Positions 25,441-34,221 of a stretch of DNA of 64,000 nt are shown piece by piece. The notes beneath the pieces are model-generated. The model did no database searches. It saw only the letters and a program-made list of their open reading frames with translations, and had not been told where the DNA came from. The stretch is from JAKFEW01 sp036675505 (lineage in GTDB: Bacteria; Cyanobacteriota; Sericytochromatia; S15B-MN24; JAQBPE01): contig JAKFEW010000046.1 of assembly GCA_036675505.1 (NCBI GenBank), positions 1 to 64,000 of the forward strand, written 5' to 3'. Both the position numbers and the translations under genes were made by a program. Numbering within the stretch: the stretch's first letter is position 1; every line of letters starts with the position of its first letter.

Positions 25441-26892
25441 TTGGGACATCCTATCACCGTCGTGGGCCTGGGCCCCGGCGACCCCGACCTGCTCACGATC
25501 GCCGCGCGGCGTGCGCTCGAGGCCGCGCCGCTCGTTTACCTGCGCACCCAGCGCCACCCCACCGTCGCGTTGCTCGACGATTGGGGCAAGGCCTACCAGG
25601 CCTACGACGCGCTCTACGACCGCCAGGAAGACTTCGACACGCTCTATGAGGAGATCGTCGCCGATCTCGTGGCGAAATCGGCCGAGGGCCCGGTTTGCTA
25701 CGCCGTGCCCGGCCACCCGCTGGTCGCCGAGTCGACGGTCCAGCGCCTGCTCAAGCGCGACGACGCCCAGGTGGTGATCCTGCCCGGCCTGTCGGGCGTC
25801 GAGGCCACCTATGCGCTGCTCGGCGTCGACCCGACCCACGGCCTCCAGTTGCTCGACGCCCTCGCGCTCGACGACGTTCGCGTCAACCCGACGATCGGGG
25901 CGTTGGTCGTCCAGGTCTACAACAAGCGCGTGGCCGGCCAGACCAAGCTCACGCTGATGCGCTTCTGGCCCGACGACCACCCCGTCACGATCGTGCGCGC
26001 GGCCTCGGTGCCGGGCGCCGAGTTCGCCGTGACCGTGCCGCTCTACGAAATCGATCGCCGCACCGACATCGACCACCTGACGAGCCTCTACCTGCCGCCC
26101 GGCCCGCCGGTGGGCCTCGAGCGGCTGCGCGCGATCGTGGACCGGCTGCGCTCACCCGGCGGCTGCCCGTGGGACATCGAGCAGACCCATGCGTCGCTGC
26201 GGCGGTTCATCCTCGAAGAAGCCTACGAGACCGTCGAGGCGATCGACGAGGGTGACGACGCGATGATGGCCGAGGAACTCGGCGATCTGCTGCTGCAAGT
26301 CTTCCTGCAGTCCCGCATCGCCGAGGAGCGCGAAGCTTTCGACCTCGACGAGGTCGCGGAGAACATCTCGGACAAGCTGGTCTTCCGGCACCCCCACGTC
26401 TTCGGCGACGTCACCGTGGCGGATTCCGAGGAGGTGCTCAAGAACTGGGACCAGCTCAAGGCCGCCGAGAAGGAAGCGGCTGGCATCGCGCAAGCCTCGC
26501 GGCTCGGCCAGGTGCCGCCGATGGCGGCGCTGATGTACGCCGAGAAGATCATGGGGCGGGCCGCCAAGGCCGGCTTCGATTGGCCGACGCTCGACGAGGC
26601 GGTCGGCAAGATCGAGGAGGAGTGGGCCGAGTTGCGCGAGGCCCTGGCCACAGGCGACCAGGACGGCGCATTCAGGGAGCTGGGCGACTTCATGTACGCG
26701 CTGGTGAACGTGGCGCGTCGCCTGAAAGTCGATCCCGAAGACGCGCTGCGCCAGGCCGCGCGCCGGTTCATGGCGCGTTTCCATGCGATGGAGGCGATCG
26801 TGACCGAGCGGGAACAGGACTGGGACCAGCTGGACCTCGACGCCCGCAAGGCCCTCTGGAGCGACGCCAAGCGCCTGGAGGCGGGCGCTTAG
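25441..26892 (+). CDS. mazG: Tetrapyrrole methylase-MazG fusion (YabN-type NTP pyrophosphohydrolase)
   Basis: 483 residues from TTG 25441, which has GGAGG seven bases upstream and begins directly at the methylase fold (GHPITVVGLGPGDPDLLT). Residues 1 to about 220 are the SAM-dependent tetrapyrrole methylase-like domain. From about 230 comes the MazG nucleotide pyrophosphohydrolase: GGCPWDIEQTHASLRRFILEEAYE and the EELGDLLLQV metal site, then a second MazG-like half (GKIEEEWAELREAL...ELGDFMYALVN). MazG removes aberrant NTPs. The same fusion is common in Firmicutes and cyanobacterial relatives. Third gene of the mfd-PPIase-mazG run. Confidence 0.93.
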   Translation: MGHPITVVGLGPGDPDLLTIAARRALEAAPLVYLRTQRHPTVALLDDWGKAYQAYDALYDRQEDFDTLYEEIVADLVAKSAEGPVCYAVPGHPLVAESTVQRLLKRDDAQVVILPGLSGVEATYALLGVDPTHGLQLLDALALDDVRVNPTIGALVVQVYNKRVAGQTKLTLMRFWPDDHPVTIVRAASVPGAEFAVTVPLYEIDRRTDIDHLTSLYLPPGPPVGLERLRAIVDRLRSPGGCPWDIEQTHASLRRFILEEAYETVEAIDEGDDAMMAEELGDLLLQVFLQSRIAEEREAFDLDEVAENISDKLVFRHPHVFGDVTVADSEEVLKNWDQLKAAEKEAAGIAQASRLGQVPPMAALMYAEKIMGRAAKAGFDWPTLDEAVGKIEEEWAELREALATGDQDGAFRELGDFMYALVNVARRLKVDPEDALRQAARRFMARFHAMEAIVTEREQDWDQLDLDARKALWSDAKRLEAGA

Positions 26893-26922
26893 CGCGCCCG
26901 CCCGGCGCCCGAGCTCAGGGCG

Positions 26923-27627
26923 TCAGTGACTGTTGCAGCGGGACTCCAGGAGCAACGTGTCATAGCTGTCGAGGTCGCTGACGAAAATGCTGTCGGTCGC
27001 ATAGATCGACAGGTCCGTGCCGTTCGGCTGTGACTGGATCGTGAAGTCGCTCACCACGGCTTCGTTCGTGACGGGGAGGAATTCGCTGCCGGACCGCGGC
27101 GTGAAGAGGATCCCGGCCCTGAGCGGCACGCCGGTGGCCGTGAAAATGCCGGACACCTCGACGATGGCGTTGCTGACCGGCGGAGGCCAGTCGAAGATGC
27201 TGAACGGCGGGCTGCCCATCTCGAAGGTGAACCCCGTGGCCGTCCCGCTGAAAATGCCGCTGATCGTGGAGCCCGACGGGTACGCCGCGATCGGCGGACC
27301 GAAGCCATCGTAGTCGACGCCGAAGTAGGAAAACGCGCCGGTGACCGTGCCGTCGGGGTTGAAGAGGATGTTGATGACCGGCCGGCTGGCGACGCCGACC
27401 TTGAAGTTGTTCACGACCAGGTCGACCTTCGGGGCACCGATAGAGCCGCTCAGGTCGAAGGCAATCGGGCACGCGCAGAGCTCGTTCACGGTCAACGTGC
27501 GGTAACGCTCGGCCTTGCTGGTCGGGACCAGGCCGGCCTTCGCCGCGCCCCCGTTCGGCGCGGCCAGGTGGCACCCGGCGACCAGCACGACACTGGCGGC
27601 GATCGCCGCCCGACTCAAACTCTTCAT
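26923..27627 (-). CDS. Small lipoprotein, RYxTL-CAC family member B
   Basis: 234 residues from ATG 27627 (GGGAGGGAC upstream). Lipobox VAGC (Cys19). The mature N-terminus has AERYRTLTVNELCACPIAF, matching the lipoprotein at 15633-16211. The rest is beta-rich with Gly/Asn/Thr turns (two approximate halves, VNNFKVGV... and SGIFTATG...) and ends SRCNSH. It is convergent with mazG (30-base gap, no obvious terminator). A short GC hairpin (CCCCG/CGGGG, about 27658-27676) lies in its leader. Function unknown; surface or periplasmic location is inferred from the lipobox. Confidence 0.82.
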   Translation of the reverse strand: MKSLSRAAIAASVVLVAGCHLAAPNGGAAKAGLVPTSKAERYRTLTVNELCACPIAFDLSGSIGAPKVDLVVNNFKVGVASRPVINILFNPDGTVTGAFSYFGVDYDGFGPPIAAYPSGSTISGIFSGTATGFTFEMGSPPFSIFDWPPPVSNAIVEVSGIFTATGVPLRAGILFTPRSGSEFLPVTNEAVVSDFTIQSQPNGTDLSIYATDSIFVSDLDSYDTLLLESRCNSH

Positions 27628-27767
27628 CTTCGCGGTCCCTCCCGGGCGCCCGGCCATCCCCGCCAACCACGGGGACGGCGCGCCCGACCGATGATAGGCG
27701 GAAGGACGTCGATGGACATTGGCCGAAACGCCAAAGGATCAGCAGGCGAGCGACCCGCAGGCCATGG

Positions 27768-28844
27768 TCAGGCGGTCGGCGCCGCAGCCTCGGCCTGCAC
27801 GTCCGTCGCGATTCGGCGCAGGATCGCGGCCTCGCCGCAGGTCCACGGGTCCGCGCCTGTGTATTCGCCGGTGTTCACGAACGTCACCCCGTTGCTGCGG
27901 CGGCAGAACCCGCGATCCGGGCAGGTGCCACACTTCGGGTAGTCTGCCAGCCCCAGGCCGCGGATCCGGTTCAGCGTCTCCGACTCGCGCCAGACCTTGA
28001 GGAAGCCGCCATCGCGCACGTTGCCCGACGGGAGGGGCGCGCCGATGCACGGGTAGACCTCGCCGGTCGCCGACACGGCGGCCACGGCACGCGCACAGGA
28101 GCATTGGAGGTCGGTGTCCTTGCGGCAGGTCGGCTCGCCGACGGCGTCGGCCAGCGGCCCGCGGTAGAGCGCCTCGAGCGTCTCGTGGTCCACCCGGTGG
28201 TCGAGCGAGCTCGTCGTGCCGTCGTAGCGGGCGGTGAGCTGCGGGTCGATCGTGTAGCGCATGCCCTCGGCCTCGGCCAGCGCCACCATCGCGCCGATCT
28301 CCGGCGCGTTGTGGCGGGTGAGGCAGAAGCTCAGTGACACGCGCATGCCCGCGTCGCGTGCCGCCCGGGCGCCCGTGAGCGTCTTGGTGAAGCTGCCCGG
28401 CAAGGTGGTGAAGTCGTCATGCGTGGCGGGAGAAGCGCCGTAGAGGCTCACGTCCACGCCCGTCACGCCGAGGTCGGCGAGCCTGGCGGCGCGGGCCGCC
28501 GTGAGCGCCATCGCGTTGGTCTTGAGGCGCACGGCGCACAGGTGCTCACGCGCCCGGATCACAAAGTCGTCGAGGTGCGGGTGCAGCAGCGCCTCGCCGC
28601 CCGAGAGCGAAAGCTCGAGGCAGCCCGCCTCGGCGAGCTCGTCGATCAGCGCGAGGATCTCGGGCGTGGTGAGCTCATCGCTCACCGGCGGCGGCGCCGA
28701 TCGATCGAAGTTGTAGCAGTGAACGCAATGCAGGTTGCAGCGCAGCGTCAGCTCGAGCGTGGTGAAGAGCGGCACGAAGGCCGCATAAGCGCGGTCGACC
28801 GGGGGGATGGCGCTTCGCTCGTCGCGGTCGTCGGGGGTTGGCAT
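27768..28844 (-). CDS. Radical SAM/SPASM-domain enzyme
   Basis: 358 residues from ATG 28844 (GGAGA upstream; the GTG at 28862 has no Shine-Dalgarno). The radical SAM cluster is CxxxCxxC (Cys36, 40, 43, CNLHCVHC), with SGGE at 81-84. A C-terminal SPASM-like set follows: C250, C266 (GEVYPC), C305, C308, C314 and C336, expected to hold auxiliary Fe-S clusters. Such enzymes mature ribosomal peptides or protein side chains (PqqE, anSME, mycofactocin-type). No precursor peptide gene was found next to it. Divergent from the NHL gene, with an inverted repeat between them. Confidence 0.88.
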   Translation of the reverse strand: MPTPDDRDERSAIPPVDRAYAAFVPLFTTLELTLRCNLHCVHCYNFDRSAPPPVSDELTTPEILALIDELAEAGCLELSLSGGEALLHPHLDDFVIRAREHLCAVRLKTNAMALTAARAARLADLGVTGVDVSLYGASPATHDDFTTLPGSFTKTLTGARAARDAGMRVSLSFCLTRHNAPEIGAMVALAEAEGMRYTIDPQLTARYDGTTSSLDHRVDHETLEALYRGPLADAVGEPTCRKDTDLQCSCARAVAAVSATGEVYPCIGAPLPSGNVRDGGFLKVWRESETLNRIRGLGLADYPKCGTCPDRGFCRRSNGVTFVNTGEYTGADPWTCGEAAILRRIATDVQAEAAAPTA

Positions 28845-28917
28845 GCGGGTCTCCGTGATCACATTGTACCCTCGACACCGCGCGGGGACGGCTTGAGGCG
28901 TAGGATGGTAACGCTGG

Positions 28918-28934
28918 GTATATTGCCGATATAC
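28918..28934. promoter_or_regulatory. Perfect 6-5-6 inverted repeat between the SPASM and NHL genes
   Basis: GTATAT (28918-28923) and ATATAC (28929-28934) flank TGCCG. It sits 74 bases upstream of the SPASM start and 69 bases upstream of the NHL start, a natural operator position for a divergent pair. Confidence 0.45.
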
Positions 28935-29002
28935 GAGCGCCCGCTATCCCTTGCTTGGCGCCAGTTTTCAGGAAACCAAGACCCGAATAGGAGCTCCTGG
29001 CG

Positions 29003-30346
29003 GTGAAGCGCTTCGTTACACATCTCGTCCTCGGAACCATGCTCGCGCTCGCGATCGCCCCTGCGGCGGCCGACGCGTGCGGCCGGCAATCGCTGCCGGA
29101 CGAGCCCTACGAGGAGTTCCTCAAGGAAGGCTACTTCCGCGATCGCCAGGGCGACTACCGCGGCGCGATCGACATCTTCAAGCGCGCGATCGCCATGCGG
29201 CCCACCAATCGCAAGGTGCGCTACCTGATCGCGAACACCTACTGGCGCGACAACCAGTGGACGAACGCCCGCTACGCCTGGGAGACCGTGCTGCGGATGG
29301 GGCCCGATGACAAGATCGGCAAGGAAGCCCGCGCCTGGCTCAAGGAGTTCGGCAAGGAGGCCTGGGTGCCTTCCGTGCAGACCGTGGCCGGCGGCGTGGG
29401 CGGCTTCGCCGACGGCCCGGGATCGACGGCGCGCTTCAACAACCCCAACGGCATGGCCGTCTCGGGCGCCGGCAACATCTACGTGACGGACACCGGCAAC
29501 CACCGCATCCGCCGTGTCCACCCCGACGGCCACGTGACCACGATCGCCGGGCACGGCGAGCCGGGCTGGGCCGACGGCGCATCCACGTCGGCGCGCCTCT
29601 ACGCGCCCGTCGGTGGCGCGCTCGACCCGGTCGGCAACTACTACTTCGCCGACGGCAACCGCATCCGCTTCGTGACCCCCAACGGCCTGGTCGGCACGCT
29701 CGCGGGCGACGGCGCGCCCGGCTGGTCGGACGGCATCTACGGCCAGGCCCGCTTCGCCCGGCCGCTCGCCGTGGCGACGGATTGGCGCGGCTACGTGGCC
29801 GTGGCCGACAACGGCACTGGCATCCGGCTGGTCTCGCCGCAGGGCGAGGTGACCACCGTCGCAGGCGGCCCCGAGCCCGGTTGGGCCGACGGCGTGGGCA
29901 GCGAGGCGAAGTTCCGCTACGTGACCGCGATGCGCATGCTCGACAAGAACACCCTGCTCATCGTCGACACCGGCAACAACCGCCTGCGCGAGCTGCACCT
30001 GCCGACCGGCCGCGTGAAGACCCACGTGGGCTGCAGCGTCGCGGGCTACGTCGACGGGCCGCTCGAGATCGCGCATTTCAAGGAGATGAGCGGCATCGCC
30101 GTCGATCGGTACGGCAACTTGTTGATCGCGGACTCGGGCAACAAGGCCATCCGCCGCATCACGGTCGGCCAGGAGGTGCAGACGCTCGCGGGTGGCTTCG
30201 TGATCGGCAGCGCCTTCGACGGCATGGGCATCTGGGCGCGCTTCCAGGATCCCTCCGACATCGCGATCCACGGCCAGACCCTCTTCATCCTCGACCGCAA
30301 GCAGCACGCCGTGCGGAAGATGGTCCTCGGCCGGCTCTACATCTGA
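29003..30346 (+). CDS. Secreted TPR plus NHL-repeat propeller protein
   Basis: 447 residues. Signal peptide about 1-25 (AAADA before Cys26; not a clear lipobox). Residues about 36-112 contain TPR-like helices (YEEFLKEGYFRDRQGDYRGAIDIFKRAIAMRP). The remainder is a six-bladed-type NHL propeller with repeats of the form TVAGG...GxADGxGSxARFxxPxGxAV...GNxYVxDTGNHRIRRV. It is probably periplasmic and binds protein or glycan; no enzymatic residue pattern stands out. The HEAT-repeat gene follows 9 bases after its stop, so they form an operon. Confidence 0.88.
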   Translation: MKRFVTHLVLGTMLALAIAPAAADACGRQSLPDEPYEEFLKEGYFRDRQGDYRGAIDIFKRAIAMRPTNRKVRYLIANTYWRDNQWTNARYAWETVLRMGPDDKIGKEARAWLKEFGKEAWVPSVQTVAGGVGGFADGPGSTARFNNPNGMAVSGAGNIYVTDTGNHRIRRVHPDGHVTTIAGHGEPGWADGASTSARLYAPVGGALDPVGNYYFADGNRIRFVTPNGLVGTLAGDGAPGWSDGIYGQARFARPLAVATDWRGYVAVADNGTGIRLVSPQGEVTTVAGGPEPGWADGVGSEAKFRYVTAMRMLDKNTLLIVDTGNNRLRELHLPTGRVKTHVGCSVAGYVDGPLEIAHFKEMSGIAVDRYGNLLIADSGNKAIRRITVGQEVQTLAGGFVIGSAFDGMGIWARFQDPSDIAIHGQTLFILDRKQHAVRKMVLGRLYI

Positions 30347-30355
30347 TCGCGGCCC

Positions 30356-31669
30356 GTGTCCGAGCCTGCGGGCGGGGATGACCTCGCGCCCACGATTCCG
30401 GACGGACACGAAGGGCCCGCGCCCCAGGCGTTCGACCCCGCCCTCGGCGGGGTCCACCACCTGCTGGCCGACATGCGCGTGGCCGACCAGCGATCGGCGC
30501 GGGCCCGCGCGCTGATCCGGCTGGGCCGGGCCGGCGACGCCAAGGCCAGGCCGCAGCTGGAGGCGGCGGCAGCCGACCCGGACTGGGTGACGCGGAAGTA
30601 CGCGGTGAGCGCGCTCGGCGCCCTGGGCGACCCGGCCTCGCTGCCCGTGGCCTGGCGCGCGCTCGCGGATCCCCATGTAGAAGTGCGCCGCGCCGCCGCC
30701 CGGATGCTGGGCGGGGCCGGGCTCTCGATCGATGAGCTGCTGCGGCTCGCCGGCGACGATGACTGGCAAATCCGCGCGGTGGCGCTCGAGCACCTCGCCG
30801 GCTGTCCCGCCCAGGCCGCGCTGACGGCGCTCGTCGACGCCGTGCGCGACCCGGTCTGGCTGAACCGCTGGCTCGCGATCGCCGGGCTGCGGGAGCTCCC
30901 GTTCGGCGTGCCCGCGATGTTGGGCGCGCTCGACGACGATCCGGCCCTCGCCGCACATGCCGCGACCACGCTCGCGGGCTTCGCCGCCGGTGGCGGCCCC
31001 CACGCCTGCGGCGAATGGACCGACGATCAGGCCGCCGCGCTGCGCGCCGAGCTCCTGGGCCGGTTGCCGGGGGCCTCGCCCTGGAAGCGGCTCGCGCTCG
31101 CCCAGGCCTTCGGCCGGCTCGACCACGAGGCGGCGCGCGACGCCCTCACCGGGCTGATCGGGCATCCCGACGCCGAGATCGAGGATGCCATCCTCGCGCA
31201 CGGCCCGTCGATGGCGGCGCGGCTGCGCGCGGCGCTCGCGGCCCCCGACTGGATCCGGCGCTGGCACGCCTGTCGGCTGCTCGGGCGGCTGGGCGACCCG
31301 GCCAGCGGCGTCGCGCTCCTGCCGCTGCTGCGCGACCCGCGCGGCGAGGTGCGGCTCGCGGCGCTCGAAGGAGTCCGGCGGCTCGCGCCGGCCGAGGGCT
31401 TGCCGGACCTGCGCGCGGCGCTGGCCGATGCGAGCTGGCACACCCGCCTGGCCGCGGTCGAGGCGATCGCCGCCCGCGCGGACGACGCCGGCCTGCCCGA
31501 CGTGGTGGCCGCGCTCGCCGACCCGCGCGCCGAGGTGCGACAGACCGCGCGGCGAGAGCTGATGCGGCTCGGGCTGGCGCGCCCGGCCGCCGTGCGCGCC
31601 ACGCTGGACGCCGCACGCGGCGTGCCGTCCGACGAAGTCGATTGGCTGCGCGGCCGCCTGACACCCTGA
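30356..31669 (+). CDS. HEAT-repeat protein
   Basis: 437 residues from GTG 30356; no clear Shine-Dalgarno, so translation may be coupled to the NHL gene nine bases upstream. No signal peptide. Nearly the whole chain is HEAT/PBS-lyase-type repeats (DPDWVTRKYAVSALGALGDP, DPHVEVRRAAARMLGGAG, DPRGEVRLAALEGVRRLAP, DPRAEVRQTARRELMRLG). Such solenoids are protein-binding scaffolds and are frequent in Cyanobacteria-related genomes, where some attach bilins; no lyase activity is implied here. Partner unknown. Confidence 0.88.
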   Translation: MSEPAGGDDLAPTIPDGHEGPAPQAFDPALGGVHHLLADMRVADQRSARARALIRLGRAGDAKARPQLEAAAADPDWVTRKYAVSALGALGDPASLPVAWRALADPHVEVRRAAARMLGGAGLSIDELLRLAGDDDWQIRAVALEHLAGCPAQAALTALVDAVRDPVWLNRWLAIAGLRELPFGVPAMLGALDDDPALAAHAATTLAGFAAGGGPHACGEWTDDQAAALRAELLGRLPGASPWKRLALAQAFGRLDHEAARDALTGLIGHPDAEIEDAILAHGPSMAARLRAALAAPDWIRRWHACRLLGRLGDPASGVALLPLLRDPRGEVRLAALEGVRRLAPAEGLPDLRAALADASWHTRLAAVEAIAARADDAGLPDVVAALADPRAEVRQTARRELMRLGLARPAAVRATLDAARGVPSDEVDWLRGRLTP

Positions 31670-31718
31670 CCTGCTAAAATGAACCGCCGTTCATCGGCAT
31701 TCACGGAGACGCCGCCCC

Positions 31719-32345
31719 TTGTTCAAGCCGTTCTCGCGCTCATCCGACGAGCTCTTCAACCACCTCGCCCGCCTGGGCCAGAACCTCGAGGAAACGCTTT
31801 TCCGCTTCGAGTACATGGTCACGCACTGGGACGAGCGCGAGGGCCGATTCCAGGCGATCCGCGAGAAGGAGCACGAGGGCGATCGGCTGCTGCGCGAGCT
31901 GCAGCTCTATCTCAAGGAGACCTTCTTCGTGCCGGGCGATCGCGACGCCATCTACGCGCTCACGGCCGAGCTCGACGACGTGGTGGACTGGGCGCTCAAG
32001 ATCGCGAACACCTTGCTGCTCTACCGCGTAGACGAGCCCCCCGCGGCCTTCCTGCAGATGGTGCTGATCCTGCGCGATTGTTGCACCAACCTGCGCGCCG
32101 CGCTGGATCTGCTGCCCCACCGCGCCAAGCGCGGCGAGATCGATCAGGCCTGCCTGCGCGTGATCGCGCTCGAGGATCAGGCCGATATGGTCTACCGCCA
32201 GGGCCTCGAGGTGCTCTTCGACAACCCCACGGACGTGCTTGAGTTGTTGAAGTGGAAAGACATCCTCGACGCGACCGACGACGCCGTGGACCACGCCAAC
32301 CACGTGGCCTACCGGGTCATGCAGCTGAACGGCGCCCTGCACTAA
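31719..32345 (+). CDS. DUF47/PhoU-like phosphate transport regulator
   Basis: 208 residues from TTG 31719 (GGAGA upstream). All-helical, with the DUF47 (PF01865) pattern: EREGRFQAIREKEHEGDRLLRELQLYL, ETFFVPGDRDAIYALTAELDDVVDWA and LLKWKDILDATDDAVDHANHV. The E-x-x-G-D and D-x-x-D patterns bind metal in PhoU relatives. Usually paired with a PitA-type phosphate permease, but no permease follows here: the next gene is convergent. A -10-like TAAAAT occurs at 31675-31680, so it may have its own promoter rather than belong to the NHL-HEAT operon. Confidence 0.88.
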   Translation: MFKPFSRSSDELFNHLARLGQNLEETLFRFEYMVTHWDEREGRFQAIREKEHEGDRLLRELQLYLKETFFVPGDRDAIYALTAELDDVVDWALKIANTLLLYRVDEPPAAFLQMVLILRDCCTNLRAALDLLPHRAKRGEIDQACLRVIALEDQADMVYRQGLEVLFDNPTDVLELLKWKDILDATDDAVDHANHVAYRVMQLNGALH

Positions 32346-32374
32346 CAAGCGAAGCGGGATCTAGCTTCCCTACG

Positions 32375-34033
32375 CTAAAAAAGCGTGTCTTCTTCCTGAG
32401 GGAGCTTCTCCACCGCCTTCTCGACCGTCCGCGGGCGGTCCGGCGTGTAGGGCGTCAACGGCGCCTCGACCGTATCGATGCGGTGGATGCCGTTCTTGTC
32501 GAGCACCACGCGGATGCGGGTGTACTGCGACTTGTCGACGCGGTCGAGGTCGTCCCAGCGGGTCAGCTTGAACACCACGTTCAGGTGGTAGACCTTCGGC
32601 GCGCGCAGGCGGCAGAAGATGCGGCTCTCGGGGTCGTAGAACTGGGCCTTGGCCGTCGGGTTGTCGAGCCTGGCGAGCAGATCTTCCACGCCGAACCTCA
32701 AGATGTGCTTGATGTGCGTGCGCCGCTGGTGCTCGCTCAAGATTTCGCGGGCGTACAGCTTGAGGTCGTTGCGGTAGACCACCACGGTCTCCTTGCGCTC
32801 CTGATCGAGGTCGATCGCGTGGCTCGCGTTGCGCACCTTGAGCACGTTCGGGGGCACCTGCTTCTTGGTCAGGTAGCGCACCTTCTCGTGGCAGCGGCCC
32901 ACGTCGACGCCGTTGGTCGGGTCGGAGATGGTGAGCTTGTTGTCGGGGAAGTAGCGCGAGACGTGCTCCCAGACGTACTCGCGCAGGACCTCCTTCATGC
33001 GGTCCTTGAGCACGTAGAACAGCGCGAAGAGCGTGAGCGCGAGCCACATGCTGTGCTGGTAAAGCGGCAACGTGACGGTGCGGTCGGAGAAACCCGCGAA
33101 GAACGCGGCCGCCATCGCGCCGAACATCGCGGCCAGGCTGCGCCAGCGGCTGGTTTCCTGCACGGTCTTCACGTCGAGGTAGAGCACCTGGTCGATCAGC
33201 TTCTTGAGGGCGCTCGACCGGTAGGTGTAGAGCGCCAGGGCCTGGTCGTCGCCCGGCGATAACGTCACGTAGCCCTGGCGATCGCGGTACTCGCTCTCGG
33301 CGTCGGCCGCCGCGTGGATCAGCTCGCTGACCCGATCGAGGCGCACGGGCGAGCTCCAGGCCGCGGCGAGGTGGAAGTGCAAGGAGGCCAAGGTGTGGTC
33401 GAAGCGGTAGGTGAGGAACTCGTCGACGTGGCTGAGCCTGTCGATCAGCTGCGCGCTCACGCGCGGCACGAAGCTGCGGTAGTCGGCCACCAGCGCCCTG
33501 TACTTCGCGAGGATTTCAGGCAACGTGTTCAACATGTCCGAGACCTGACCATCGAGCTCACGCCAGATCAGCGTGTCGCCCTGCGCCTTGGCCCGCTCGA
33601 GCAGGTGCTCGATCTCGATGGCGCGCGTGCGCATCACGTTGCTGAGCACCGTGCCGAAGAGGCGCGCCTCGGCGCTCGCGGCGTCCTCGCTCAGCCCCTG
33701 GCCCATCGCGAGGCGCTTGAGGAAGAACGAGAGCACGTTGAGCGGTGACTGGCGGTTCAGCGGGTCGAGCAGCGCGAGCTCGGACATGTCCGGCGTCTTG
33801 AACCGGATGTAGGCGTTCAGGCTGCGATAGAAGGCCTCGCGCGGGTAGTTCAGGGCGGTGATGCCCATGTTGGACGGAAAGAAGTAGAAGGCCTCGATGC
33901 GGTAATGCTCCGAGTCTTTGCCCATCGTCAGGTGCTCGGGCGAGATCCCGTATGTGAACTGGACCTCGAACTGCGACCGATCATGAATGGTGACGTGGGC
34001 ATCGAGCGACTCGATCCCGGTGTCATGCCGCAT
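32375..34033 (-). CDS. Unknown protein with two central membrane helices
   Basis: 552 residues; the start has GGAAAGG upstream. The N-terminal half (1-290) is soluble and mostly helical. Two transmembrane helices lie at about 298-316 and 326-343, joined by a short loop. The C-terminal 200 residues are basic/aromatic with LRAPKVYHLNVVFKLTRWDD and an acidic tail (EKLPQEEDTLF). No enzymatic motif was recognised. I remember similar uncharacterised proteins in other diderms but cannot name a family. Convergent with the DUF47 gene (29-base gap). Divergent from the secreted protein at 34222. Confidence 0.8.
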   Translation of the reverse strand: MRHDTGIESLDAHVTIHDRSQFEVQFTYGISPEHLTMGKDSEHYRIEAFYFFPSNMGITALNYPREAFYRSLNAYIRFKTPDMSELALLDPLNRQSPLNVLSFFLKRLAMGQGLSEDAASAEARLFGTVLSNVMRTRAIEIEHLLERAKAQGDTLIWRELDGQVSDMLNTLPEILAKYRALVADYRSFVPRVSAQLIDRLSHVDEFLTYRFDHTLASLHFHLAAAWSSPVRLDRVSELIHAAADAESEYRDRQGYVTLSPGDDQALALYTYRSSALKKLIDQVLYLDVKTVQETSRWRSLAAMFGAMAAAFFAGFSDRTVTLPLYQHSMWLALTLFALFYVLKDRMKEVLREYVWEHVSRYFPDNKLTISDPTNGVDVGRCHEKVRYLTKKQVPPNVLKVRNASHAIDLDQERKETVVVYRNDLKLYAREILSEHQRRTHIKHILRFGVEDLLARLDNPTAKAQFYDPESRIFCRLRAPKVYHLNVVFKLTRWDDLDRVDKSQYTRIRVVLDKNGIHRIDTVEAPLTPYTPDRPRTVEKAVEKLPQEEDTLF

Positions 34034-34106
34034 GGCGTCTGGCCTTTCCGTCTGCGAATCTTCTTATGCCCAGGCGCGCCGGACAGATCGCACAACTTCT
34101 CCTAGC

Positions 34107-34144
34107 AAGGGTGCCTTTCGGCATCCTTCATATAAATTTACAAT
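34107..34144 (+). promoter_or_regulatory. Hairpin and candidate -10 upstream of the secreted protein gene
   Basis: AAGGGTGCC (34107-34115) pairs with GGCATCCTT (34120-34128), one G-U pair, UUUC loop. TACAAT at 34139-34144 is a good -10; at 17-base spacing the -35 would be TTTCGG (34116-34121), which is poor. The region 34126-34150 is strikingly AT-rich. Confidence 0.35.
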
Positions 34145-34221
34145 AGACACTATGGCGGGGGCGGGGCGCGACCGTCGCCTGGTTGTTTGACGCGCTCGCG
34201 AGCGGGAGGACGTGGCCGATT

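Noticed and set aside
27739..27767. Eight-codon frame MACGSLAC after the SPASM gene, as a possible RiPP precursor
   Set aside because: Too short, no ribosome site of its own visible, and no leader-peptide features; could be chance.
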